DNA of 64,000 nt from assembly GCF_043555835.1 (NCBI RefSeq), contig NZ_JBIGHV010000002.1, forward strand, positions 827,315-891,314, read 5' to 3'. A model generated the notes under the pieces. It was not told where the DNA came from. It saw nothing but the letters and a program-made list of their open reading frames with translations, and searched no databases. This document shows positions 16,350-24,027 of the stretch, piece after piece. A program made the translations under genes and the position numbers. How positions within the stretch are numbered: position 1 is the first letter of the stretch; every line of letters starts with the position of its first letter. The DNA comes from Pelomonas parva. GTDB lineage: Bacteria; Pseudomonadota; Gammaproteobacteria; Burkholderiales; Burkholderiaceae_C.

Positions 16350-16484
16350 GGGCCGAGCGCCGGGCCGCCCCAAGCCGGCCCGTCTGGCGATGTGCTTGCC
16401 GGTCAACCCGGCAAGCATCGCCGTCCCCATGGGGGACCGACCAGGCCCGCCCGCGTCCAGCGGTGCGGAACTGGGCGAGGGGCG
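16350..16484 (-). repeat. Structured intergenic element, copy 1 (135 bp)
   Basis: It fills the gap between the convergent ends of the GGDEF-EAL and FKBP genes. It begins with GGGCCGAGCGCCGGGCC and contains a stem GCTTGCCGG / CCGGCAAGC around a TCAAC loop (16394-16416). A second palindrome is GTCCCCATGGGGGAC. It ends with GGGCGAGGGGCG next to the FKBP stop. Copies with the same header are at 31471 and 63730. The 63.7-kb copy has the same stem geometry with GCTTGCGGC / GCCGCAAGC, that is, paired substitutions. It probably acts as a terminator or other structured RNA/DNA element. Confidence 0.7.
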
Positions 16485-17207
16485 TCATACCGCCAGAAGG
16501 TCGACTTCGAACAGCAGCGTCGCATTCGGCGGGATCACGCCACCCGCGCCATGCGCGCCATAGCCCAGCTCCGGCGGCAGCACCAGCAGGCGCGTGCCGC
16601 CCACCTTCATGCCTTGCACGCCTTCGTCCCAGCCCTGGATGACCTCACCGCCACCGAGGTGGAACTTGAAGGGCTGGCCGCGGTCCTTGCTGGAGTCGAA
16701 CTTCTTGCCGCGCAGGCCGTCCTTGTAGAGCCAGCCGGTGTAGTGCACCGACACGCGCTGGCCAGAGGCCGCTTCGGCGCCGTCGCCGACGGTGCGGTCC
16801 TCGTACTGCAGGCCGCTGGCCGTGGTCTGCAGCGTCAGCTCCACGGCCTCGGGGCCGCCGGCCACTCCCAGCAGTTCCACGTCGAAGCACAACGTCGCGT
16901 TCGGCGGGATCACGCCACCGGCGCCGCGCGCGCCATAGCCCAGGCCGGCCGGGATGATCAGCGTTCGCTTGCCGCCGATCTTCATGCCTTGCACGCCCTC
17001 GTCCCAGCCCTTGATGACCATGCCCGCGCCCAGCTCGAACTCGAACGGGTCGCCGCGGTCCTTGCTGGAGTCGAACTTGGTGGTCTTGGCGCCGTCGACC
17101 CACAGCCAGCCGGTGTAGTGCACGGTGACGTCCTGGCCGGCTGCGGCCTGCTTGCCGTCGCCTTCGACGCTGTCTTCGAACTGAAGGCCGGTGGGCGTGG
17201 TGTTCAT
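16485..17207 (-). CDS. Tandem-domain FKBP-type peptidyl-prolyl isomerase
   Basis: A 240-residue protein made of two FKBP domains, about 1-115 and 125-240. Each has the same core: VTVHYTGWL or VSVHYTGWL, FDSSKDRG, VIKGWDEGVQGMK or VIQGWDEGVQGMK, LGYGARGAGGVIPPNA or LGYGAHGAGGVIPPNA, and a final strand. Active-site aromatic and Asp residues (Y of HYTG, FDSS, VI.GWDEG) appear in both. Single-domain FkpA/FklB-like proteins of about 115 residues are the rule in Burkholderiales, so this is a duplication-fusion. There is no signal peptide, so it should be cytosolic. Confidence 0.92.
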   Translation of the reverse strand: MNTTPTGLQFEDSVEGDGKQAAAGQDVTVHYTGWLWVDGAKTTKFDSSKDRGDPFEFELGAGMVIKGWDEGVQGMKIGGKRTLIIPAGLGYGARGAGGVIPPNATLCFDVELLGVAGGPEAVELTLQTTASGLQYEDRTVGDGAEAASGQRVSVHYTGWLYKDGLRGKKFDSSKDRGQPFKFHLGGGEVIQGWDEGVQGMKVGGTRLLVLPPELGYGAHGAGGVIPPNATLLFEVDLLAV

Positions 17208-17306
17208 GGTCGATCCTTGAGTTGGGAAAAGCCGGGGATTGTCACCGCGTGGGGCTGGCAGGCCGCACGTAGAGTGCGCAGGCCATCATTCAAACGAGGT
17301 CAGCAC

Positions 17307-17672
17307 ATGCCGGCAGGAGGCAATTGGAAGGAGATGTACCAGGCGGGATGCGAAGGCGACCTCGCGCTGGTGGAGTACCACGTCAAGGCCGGCGTGGACA
17401 TCAACTACGCGCACCCGGAGTTCCTGTCCACGCCGCTGGTGGCTGCGATATTGGCCAGGCAGCAGGAGGTAGCGCTGTATCTGTTGGCGCACGGCGCGAA
17501 TCCGGACCTGCCGTCCGAGTTCGACGCCGCCACGCCCATGCAGGCGGCGCGCAGCGTCGGGCTGACGGCGGTGGAGGACAGGCTGTGCGAACTGGGTGTC
17601 GCCAGGCCGGCCGCCGAACCCGAGCGCCTGGGCTGGTTTGCGAGGCTGTTCGGCGGCCGACGCCCCGCCTGA
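17307..17672 (+). CDS. Small ankyrin-repeat protein
   Basis: A 121-residue protein starting at ATG 17307. It has two or three ankyrin-like units: EMYQAGCEGDLALVEYHVKAGVDINY, a second with TPLVAAILARQQEVALYLLAHGANPD, and a third shorter one with TPMQAARSVGLTAVEDRL. The C-terminus is basic and aromatic (GWFARLFGGRR). Ankyrin repeats bind proteins. No signal peptide is visible. It is followed 15 bp later by a small membrane protein, with which it may form an operon. Confidence 0.75.
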   Translation: MPAGGNWKEMYQAGCEGDLALVEYHVKAGVDINYAHPEFLSTPLVAAILARQQEVALYLLAHGANPDLPSEFDAATPMQAARSVGLTAVEDRLCELGVARPAAEPERLGWFARLFGGRRPA

Positions 17673-17687
17673 CAACGGATTGCCGGG

Positions 17688-17984
17688 ATGAACATTCGAG
17701 TCGCGCAGGCGCTCGTCGTCATTCACCTGGCGTTGGTGCTGGCGCTTGTTGCCGGTGTGGTGGGCATCTGGCGCATTCGCTGCGAGAACTTCGGCTGCAT
17801 CGGTATCGGCATCGCGTGGTTTGCCTGGGCCGTCGCCTTCTGTGTTGTGCTGGGCTTCGGCGCGCTGGCTCGCATCAAGCGGCAACTGACGGGTCTCGCG
17901 CGGGTCTGCCAGGTGGCGTGGTGGCTTCAGCTGCTGATGGGCGCCGCTTTGCTGGCGGTCTGGGCCGTCAAGAGCTTGCGCTGA
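17688..17984 (+). CDS. Small three-helix membrane protein
   Basis: A 98-residue hydrophobic protein with three predicted membrane helices, about 8-28, 38-62 and 75-95. Two cysteines (RCENFGC) lie in the first loop. The 3' end overlaps the convergent GluQ-RS gene by 17 bp. I do not recognise the family. It lies 15 bp after the ankyrin gene. Confidence 0.55.
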   Translation: MNIRVAQALVVIHLALVLALVAGVVGIWRIRCENFGCIGIGIAWFAWAVAFCVVLGFGALARIKRQLTGLARVCQVAWWLQLLMGAALLAVWAVKSLR

Positions 17985-18840
17985 ACTTGGCGCGCCATGG
18001 CTGCAGTGCTGCGGCAAGCGCCTCGGCGGCTGTTCGTGGCTGGGCCTCAAGCGCCAACCCCAACCGCGCGGCTGCCGCTTGCAGCTGTGCGGGCGGGTCG
18101 CTCAGGTCAAGCGCCGCCGCCCCGTTCTGCTTGGACAGCTTGTGCCCGTCCGCCGCCAGCACCAGCGGCGTGTGCAGGTAGCGCGGCGTCGCCACGCCGA
18201 GTGCCCGCTGCAGCGCGATCTGGCGCGGTGTGTTGTCGGCCAGGTCCTCGCCGCGGACGACATCGGTGATGCCTTGTTCGGCGTCGTCCACGACGACGGC
18301 GAGTTGGTAGGCCCACAGGCCGTCGGCGCGCTTCAACACAAAGTCGCCGACTTGCGCGTCGAGGTCCTGCGACTGCGCGCCGAGGCGGCGGTCCTGCCAG
18401 TCGACATGGCCTTCAACGCGGAAGCGCCAGGCACGCACGGGCCGGCCGTTCGTGCCATGGTGGCAGGTGCCCGGGTAGACCAGCTCGCCGTGCTTCGGTC
18501 TAGGGCCCGCTGCTGCGGCTATCTCGGCCCGCGTGCAGGCGCAGCCGTAGGCGTGGCCCGAGGCAATCAGGCGGTCCAGCGCGCCCTGGTAGAGGTGGCT
18601 GCGGCGGGACTGCCAGACGGGCGGTTCGTCGGGCTGCAGGCCCAGCGCGGCAAGCTGGCCAAGGATGAACTCGCCCGTCCCTGGCGGACAGCGCGGGCCG
18701 TCGACATCCTCGATGCGCACCAGCCACTGGCCGCCGTTCGCTCGCGCGTCCAGCCAGCTCGCCAGCGCGGCCACCAGTGAGCCGGCGTGCAGCGGGCCGG
18801 TGGGCGAGGGGGCGAACCGGCCGCGATACACAGCCGTCAA
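17968..18840 (-). CDS. gluQ: Glutamyl-Q tRNA(Asp) synthetase
   Basis: A 290-residue truncated glutamyl-tRNA synthetase. It attaches glutamate to queuosine in the anticodon of tRNA(Asp). The class I signatures are present: GRFAPSPTGPLHAGSL (HIGH-type) and the HKLSKQNG KMSKS-type loop. The zinc ligands are in YGCACTRAEI and YPGTCHHG. The anticodon-binding domain is missing, as is normal for GluQ-RS. The likely start is TTG at 18840, overlapping the stop of the upstream LysR gene (TTGA), or GTG at 18831. The ATG at 18912 lies deep in the LysR gene. Confidence 0.88.
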   Translation of the reverse strand: MTAVYRGRFAPSPTGPLHAGSLVAALASWLDARANGGQWLVRIEDVDGPRCPPGTGEFILGQLAALGLQPDEPPVWQSRRSHLYQGALDRLIASGHAYGCACTRAEIAAAAGPRPKHGELVYPGTCHHGTNGRPVRAWRFRVEGHVDWQDRRLGAQSQDLDAQVGDFVLKRADGLWAYQLAVVVDDAEQGITDVVRGEDLADNTPRQIALQRALGVATPRYLHTPLVLAADGHKLSKQNGAAALDLSDPPAQLQAAAARLGLALEAQPRTAAEALAAALQPWRAKFSASS

Positions 18841-19805
18841 AGGAGCAGCCCTTCGTGCTGTTCCAGCAGCGCCTTGCGCGTGGTCTCGCTGCGCAGCCTG
18901 TCCAGCCACCACGCCAGCGCCTTGCCCGGCGCATGGCCGGTTTCCCGCCAGGCGTAGTGCATCTGGCCCGTCCGCCGGCCCTCGTAGGTGGCCTTGCGCA
19001 CAAGGCGGCCGGCGTCGATGTGCCGCCGCACCATGGGCACCGGCAGCGAGCCGCAGCCCAGGCCGCGCAGCAGTCCTTCGAGCTTGGTGGCCAGCGACGG
19101 CACGGTCAGCACGTCCTGCCCGGGCAGCATGCCCACCGTGATGGGCGCCAGCAGCCGGGCGCTGTCGGCCACGGCAATGATGCGGTGCTCGGCGATCTGG
19201 CCGGCCGTCAGCGGCTCGGCCAGGTTGGCCAGCGGGTGGTGCGGCGCCACGCAGAAGGCGAACTCCAGTTCACCGCTGGGTTCGCAGTGGATGTTGGCGC
19301 TCTGCAGCTGGGCCGGCACGCCGATGGCCAGGTCCGCCTGGCCGTGCAGCAAGGCCTCCCAGGTGCCGGCCAGCACTTCCACGCGCAGTTTGAGCCGCGT
19401 GGGCGGCGGGCCGCCGCCGTCGATCTTCTCGGCGTAGAAGGCGTCCATCAGGTCGAACAGCGCGCGGCGTGCGATGGCGTCGTCCACGGCGATGGTCAGC
19501 TCGCTCTCCCAGCCGGTGGCGATGCGGCGCACGCGGTTGGCCACGGCGTCCAGCTCCTGCAGCAGGCGGCGCCCCTCCACCAGCAGCTCCTGGCCGGCGG
19601 CGGTCAGCACGGCCTGGCGCGAGCTGCGGTCGAACAGCAGCACGTCCAGCGCGTCCTCCAACTGGCGCACCGAGTAGGTCAGCGCCGACGGCACGCGGCC
19701 CATCTCGCGCGCGGCGGCGGCAAAGCTGCCGGTGCGGGCGATGGTGTCCATCATGGACAGGGCTTCAGGGGTCAGCGCACGGCGCTTTTCTTGGGCGGTC
19801 GACAT
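18837..19805 (-). CDS. LysR-family transcriptional regulator
   Basis: A 322-residue LysR regulator. The HTH is at about 12-70 (LSMMDTIARTGSFAAAAREM, then VPSALTYSVRQLEDAL), followed by a typical effector-binding domain. It is divergent from a pirin gene and a WrbA-like quinone reductase, with 100 bp between starts. LysR regulators often control such pairs in response to redox-active compounds. The next gene, gluQ, starts within its stop codon, so the two are probably cotranscribed. Confidence 0.88.
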   Translation of the reverse strand: MSTAQEKRRALTPEALSMMDTIARTGSFAAAAREMGRVPSALTYSVRQLEDALDVLLFDRSSRQAVLTAAGQELLVEGRRLLQELDAVANRVRRIATGWESELTIAVDDAIARRALFDLMDAFYAEKIDGGGPPPTRLKLRVEVLAGTWEALLHGQADLAIGVPAQLQSANIHCEPSGELEFAFCVAPHHPLANLAEPLTAGQIAEHRIIAVADSARLLAPITVGMLPGQDVLTVPSLATKLEGLLRGLGCGSLPVPMVRRHIDAGRLVRKATYEGRRTGQMHYAWRETGHAPGKALAWWLDRLRSETTRKALLEQHEGLLL

Positions 19806-19905
19806 TGGTTCAGTCTATTTGAATGGTGTCGCCAAGCCTCGCTGTCGATGAGCGGGGGCGCGGCTCCTACATTGACTCCATCGCAAGCAAACACAGGAGC
19901 CCAGC

Positions 19906-20631
19906 ATGACCACCCAACTCATCAAGTCAAGCGACCGCGGCTACGCCGACCACGGCTGGCTGAAGTCCTTCCACAGCTTTTCGTTCGCCGATTACTACGA
20001 CCCTGCACGCATGGGCTTTGGCCCGCTGCGCGTCATCAACGAGGACAAGGTCGCCGCCGGCAAGGGCTTCGGCACGCACGGCCACCGCGACATGGAGATC
20101 ATCAGCTACGTGCTCTCCGGCGAGCTGGCGCACAAGGACAGCATGGGCAACGGTGAAGCCGGTGGCGCGAACGCCGGCGTCATCCGCCCCGGTGATGTGC
20201 AGCGCATGAGCGCCGGTACCGGCGTCATGCACAGCGAGTTCAACCACGCCAAGGACCAGACGACGCACTTCCTGCAGATCTGGATCATGCCGGACCAGCG
20301 CGGCATCGCCCCGAGCTACGAGCAGAAGCACTTCGACCCGGCTTCCAAGCGCGGCAAGTTGCGCCTGGTGGCGGCCAACGACGGTGCCGACGGTTCGGTG
20401 ACCATCCATGCCGACGCGAAGCTGTACGCCGGTCTCTTCGACGGCGCGGAACAGGCCGAACTGGCGTTGGCAGACGGCCGCATCGCCTACATCCACGTCG
20501 TGCGCGGTTCGCTTACCGTGAACGGGCAAGACCTGACGGCGGGTGATGCGTTGCAGGTTCGTGAAGCATCGCGCCTCGCGCTGACTGCTGGTCACGACGC
20601 CGAAGTGCTGGTCTTCGACCTCGCCGCTTGA
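19906..20631 (+). CDS. Pirin family protein (bicupin, YhhW/quercetinase-like)
   Basis: A 241-residue bicupin of the pirin family. The N-terminal cupin holds the metal ligands in FGTHGHRDMEIISYVLSGEL (two His and Glu) with a later His in GVMHSEFNHAK. The C-terminal cupin (about 150-240) lacks clear ligands, as usual. Bacterial pirins such as YhhW show quercetin 2,3-dioxygenase activity in vitro, and their physiological role is uncertain. A ribosome-binding site (CAGGAG) lies 8 bases before the start. The WrbA-like gene follows 35 bp later. Confidence 0.9.
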   Translation: MTTQLIKSSDRGYADHGWLKSFHSFSFADYYDPARMGFGPLRVINEDKVAAGKGFGTHGHRDMEIISYVLSGELAHKDSMGNGEAGGANAGVIRPGDVQRMSAGTGVMHSEFNHAKDQTTHFLQIWIMPDQRGIAPSYEQKHFDPASKRGKLRLVAANDGADGSVTIHADAKLYAGLFDGAEQAELALADGRIAYIHVVRGSLTVNGQDLTAGDALQVREASRLALTAGHDAEVLVFDLAA

Positions 20632-20666
20632 ATCTTTCCCGTCCCCCCACCCTGAGGAAATCCACC

Positions 20667-21227
20667 ATGAGCAAGATCGTCGTTCTCTACCACTCCGGCT
20701 ACGGCCACACGAAGAAGGTCGCCGAGGCCGTGGCCGGCGCGGCCGGCGCCGAGCTGATCGCCATCGACGCCGAGGGCAACATCACCGAGGCCGACTGGGC
20801 CGCGCTGGCCGCCGCCGATGGCGTCATCTTCGGCACGCCGACCTACATGGGCGGCCCGAGCTGGCAGTTCAAGAAGGTGGCCGATGCCAGCAGCAAGCCC
20901 TGGTATGCCCAGCTCTGGAAGGACAAGATCGCCGCAGGCTTCACCAACTCGGCCACGCTGAATGGCGACAAGCAGGGCACGATGCAGTACCTGCACACGC
21001 TCAGCCAGCAGCACAGCATGATCTGGGTGGGCATGGGCCTGAAGGCGCCCAACCACAAGGCCGCCACGCGCGACGACATCAACAACCTGGGCGGCTATGC
21101 GGGCCTGATCACGCAGACGCCCAGCGATGCGTCGGCCGACGAGATGGTGCCGGGCGACATCGCCACGGCGAAGGTGTTCGGCGAGCGTGTGAAGGCGGTC
21201 GTGGACCGCTGGACGAAGAACGCCTAA
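20667..21227 (+). CDS. Flavodoxin-like NAD(P)H:quinone oxidoreductase
   Basis: A 186-residue WrbA/flavodoxin-family protein. The FMN phosphate loop is the early YHSGYGHTKKVAEAV. The second flavin loop is FGTPTYMGGPSWQFK, and NLGGYAGLITQTPSD follows further on. It probably reduces quinones by two electrons with FMN. The start at 20667 is preceded by a GAGGAAAT ribosome-binding sequence. It forms a unit with the pirin gene under the divergent LysR. The 3' end overlaps the convergent DUF1501 gene by four bases. Confidence 0.87.
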   Translation: MSKIVVLYHSGYGHTKKVAEAVAGAAGAELIAIDAEGNITEADWAALAAADGVIFGTPTYMGGPSWQFKKVADASSKPWYAQLWKDKIAAGFTNSATLNGDKQGTMQYLHTLSQQHSMIWVGMGLKAPNHKAATRDDINNLGGYAGLITQTPSDASADEMVPGDIATAKVFGERVKAVVDRWTKNA

Positions 21228-22405
21228 ACCAGCCCGAGATCGCGCGCGCTGGCGCCAGGGAAGACCTGGGCCAGCTGCGCGTCGTTCAATCCGTACATGC
21301 GCCTGAACAGCCCGCCCAGCACCGCGCGGTACTCGTTGAGCACCGGGTAGTCGCGGTTCTGGTGCAGCGTGGCGGCGTTCACCGCCACCTGCTCGCCCGC
21401 GATGCGCCCGCCGCGCACGCCGCCGCCCAGCACCCAGTAGGCGCTGCCGTGGCCGTGGTCGGTGCCACGGTTGCCGTTCTCGCGGAAGGTGCGGCCGAAC
21501 TCGCTGACGACGACGACGGCCGTGTTGTTCCACTGCGGCCCCATCTCGTTGGCGAATAGCGCCAGGCCCCGGCCCAGCTCGCCCAGGCGGTTGGCGAGCT
21601 GGCCGGTGGCGCCGCCCTGGCCCACGTGCGTGTCCCAGCCGCCCACGTCGATGAAGCCCAGCGTGACGCGCTCGCGCATCAGCCGGGCGATGCGGCGCGC
21701 CTCCAGCGCAAAGCCCTTGGCGGCGATGGCGCCGCGGCTGGCGGCTTCCATCTCGGCCGCCTTGTCACCAGCCATCTCGCGTGACACCTCCTCCCGCACC
21801 TCGAAGCCGCCGCGCACCGCGCCGTGCAGCCGGGTGCCGGCGTACATGCTGGCGATGACCTCCGCCTGTGCCGCGTTGATGCCCGGCTTGTTCACGTCGC
21901 GCAGCGCCTGGTTGGCCACGGGGCGCTCGCCACGCAGGATCAGCGGCACCTGGTCGGTGAAGGCCATGGCCTCAAGCCGCGAGCCTGCGCCCAGCACCGT
22001 GGCGAGCCGGTTCATGAAGCCGCTGCGGAAGTCGCGCGAGCCTTGTTCCGGCTGGCCCAGCTCGATGTGGTCCTGCGTCTCGAAGTGGCTGCGCGACGTG
22101 TCCTTGCTGCCGGCAAACGGCACGAAGGCCGCCTGGCTCTTGAGCCACAGCGGGTGGAGGCTGTCGGCCACCGCCGGCGCCAGGCCCCAGTCGGCATCCA
22201 GCGGCAGCGCCGCCGCCTTGGCGATGGCGATGTTGGGCCGGGCCTCGTAGTAGAAGCTGGACGACGTGGGCACCAGCAGGTTGGCGGCGTCGTAGGCGCC
22301 GCGCAGGAAGACGACGAGCAGGCGCGGCGTCTCGGGTGCGGCAGCCCATAGCCGCAGGGGCAGCGCGGCGCCCAGGCCGAGTTGGAGTAATAGACGGCGA
22401 TTCAT
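21224..22405 (-). CDS. DUF1501 family secreted protein
   Basis: A 393-residue DUF1501 protein, related to the alkaline phosphatase/sulfatase superfamily. The N-terminus is a signal sequence (MNRRLLLQLGLGAALPLRLWA), possibly Tat-like with RR at 3-4. Core motifs include VVFLRGAYDAANLLVP, FIDVGGWDTHVGQGG and VSEFGRTFRENGNRGTDHGHGSA, the last resembling the metal-binding end of sulfatase-fold enzymes. The DUF1800 gene lies 12 bp upstream. This pairing is common in bacteria and the joint function is unknown. Confidence 0.85.
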   Translation of the reverse strand: MNRRLLLQLGLGAALPLRLWAAAPETPRLLVVFLRGAYDAANLLVPTSSSFYYEARPNIAIAKAAALPLDADWGLAPAVADSLHPLWLKSQAAFVPFAGSKDTSRSHFETQDHIELGQPEQGSRDFRSGFMNRLATVLGAGSRLEAMAFTDQVPLILRGERPVANQALRDVNKPGINAAQAEVIASMYAGTRLHGAVRGGFEVREEVSREMAGDKAAEMEAASRGAIAAKGFALEARRIARLMRERVTLGFIDVGGWDTHVGQGGATGQLANRLGELGRGLALFANEMGPQWNNTAVVVVSEFGRTFRENGNRGTDHGHGSAYWVLGGGVRGGRIAGEQVAVNAATLHQNRDYPVLNEYRAVLGGLFRRMYGLNDAQLAQVFPGASARDLGLV

Positions 22406-22417
22406 CGGGCTTGGGGC

Positions 22418-23938
22418 TTACCTGTGCATGAAGTCGGGGGAGGCCAGCAGGTAGGTGTTCCATTCCTGCGGCGACGTGGCCTGGCTCAGCGCCTGCTGCG
22501 TGGCGGCGGCCAAGCGTGGCGCGATGCCTTCGTAGTACAGGGGCTGCACGAGCATCGGGAAGGCCGGCCGGTCCCTGGCCTCGCCCTCCACCTTGAACAG
22601 CCCCGCGCTGCCGCTGCCGATGGCGCGGGCGATCTCGAAGCGCGTCGTCATCTGGCCCGGCCCGGCCCAGGCGTTCTCGTCCATCGGGTAGCCGTCCGGC
22701 GTCTGCCGGTTGTAGGGCGCCTGGCCCAGGCGGTAGAGCCAGCCGATCATCGGGCCGGTGTTCAGCACCACCTTGTCGGCATAGGCCAGCCGCACGGCGG
22801 AGACGACGTAGTGCGTCGGGCTCTTGAACTTGCGCCCCAGCGAGGCCTCGAACTCGGGCGACTGCACCATGGTGCGCAGCACGTCGGCGATGCGGCCATC
22901 GGTCTGCCGCCAGCGCTCGGCCATGCGCTCGACCAATGCCGCTGGCGGCTCGTCGGCGACGAACTGCTGGGCCAGCTTGCGGGACACGAATCGCGCCGTG
23001 CTCGGGTGCCTGGCGAGCAGGTTCAGCACCTGGTCCAGCTCGGCATCACCCTCACCCTTGACGGTGATGCCCAGCAAGGTCTTCTCGCCAAAATCATGCC
23101 GCGCGGGGTTGAACTCCATCAGTCCATCGCGGCGGTAGAGCGCCTCGCGCTGTGGCGGCAGCTTGGGCTTGTTGTCGGTCAGGTTCACGCCCAGTCCGGT
23201 CAGCACGCGGGCCAGCTCCTGCACGTCGCGCTGGCTGTAGCCGCCGCCCACGCCCAGCGTGTGCAGCTCAAGCAGCTCGCGGGCGTGGTTCTCGTTGATG
23301 CGGTTGGCGGCGTTCTGCTCGTTGTCGAGATAGCGCAGCATGGCCGGGTGGCGGGCCGTGTAGCCGAGCAGGTCGCGGAAACGACCGAGGGCGCGCTCGC
23401 GCAGCCCCTGCTCGTAGTCGCCCACCATGGCGCGCAGGTTGTTCTTGTACTGGTGGACGTTGAAGTGGTTGAACCAGAACCACGTCAGCTGCTCCTGCAC
23501 CTGGCGCGGCGAGTACAGCGCGTTCAGCAGCGCCCGCGCCGAGGCCTCGCGGGCCAGCTTGGTCAGGGCCTGCTGGTAGTTCTTCTGCGCTTCGGCCTTG
23601 GCGGCGTCGTCGGTCAGCGCATCGGCGGCCTTGCGCTGGGCCTCCATGCGCTGCACCAGCGGCAGCAGGTCTGTCTGCGTGATGGCCAGGGCCTGGATCT
23701 GCGCCTGGGCGGCTTCGGGCAGCGGGGCGGGGGCGTGTGGTGCCAGCTGGGCGTCCAGCCAGGCGGCGCGGCCTTGTGTGCGAACGGCAGCCAGGTCGGC
23801 GCGGCTGGCGCCCCACGTGAGACGGTCCAGCCAGAGCGTGTCTTGGGCTGGACCGTATGCGGTGCTGGCCGTTGGCGGCGCGGTGGCGCAGCCGATCAGG
23901 CCGAGGAGCAGGGCGGCGCTGAGCGCGAGGTTTCTCAT
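22418..23938 (-). CDS. DUF1800 family lipoprotein
   Basis: A 506-residue DUF1800 protein. The start at 23938 gives a lipoprotein signal (MRNLALSAALLLGLIGC) with lipobox LIGC, so it should be anchored to the inner or outer membrane. An ATG four codons upstream (23950) is also possible. Typical DUF1800 sequences are visible: LTWGASRADLAAV near the start, LTWFWFNHFNVHQYK, NENHARELLELHTLGVGGGYSQRDV, ARVLTGLGV and GYPMDENAWAGPGQM. It is paired with DUF1501 just downstream. Confidence 0.87.
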   Translation of the reverse strand: MRNLALSAALLLGLIGCATAPPTASTAYGPAQDTLWLDRLTWGASRADLAAVRTQGRAAWLDAQLAPHAPAPLPEAAQAQIQALAITQTDLLPLVQRMEAQRKAADALTDDAAKAEAQKNYQQALTKLAREASARALLNALYSPRQVQEQLTWFWFNHFNVHQYKNNLRAMVGDYEQGLRERALGRFRDLLGYTARHPAMLRYLDNEQNAANRINENHARELLELHTLGVGGGYSQRDVQELARVLTGLGVNLTDNKPKLPPQREALYRRDGLMEFNPARHDFGEKTLLGITVKGEGDAELDQVLNLLARHPSTARFVSRKLAQQFVADEPPAALVERMAERWRQTDGRIADVLRTMVQSPEFEASLGRKFKSPTHYVVSAVRLAYADKVVLNTGPMIGWLYRLGQAPYNRQTPDGYPMDENAWAGPGQMTTRFEIARAIGSGSAGLFKVEGEARDRPAFPMLVQPLYYEGIAPRLAAATQQALSQATSPQEWNTYLLASPDFMHR

Positions 23939-24027
23939 GGCGGGCGCCATGATGAGGCCGCCCGAGGCGCGCTGTCGAGTCGCGCAACAAGACTTCACAT
24001 CCCGTTGCTGCTGTCAGTGCGACGCGC

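Noticed and set aside
13908..16430. 840-codon open frame on the minus strand opposite the GGDEF-EAL gene
   Set aside because: It is an antisense shadow of a gene with intact catalytic motifs. The protein is Gln/Arg/His-rich low-complexity sequence, as expected from GC-rich antisense DNA.
16234..16488. Small protein of 84 codons encoded by the intergenic element at 16.35 kb
   Set aside because: It reads through a repeated structured element. The same element elsewhere changes by paired substitutions that keep the stem rather than the protein.
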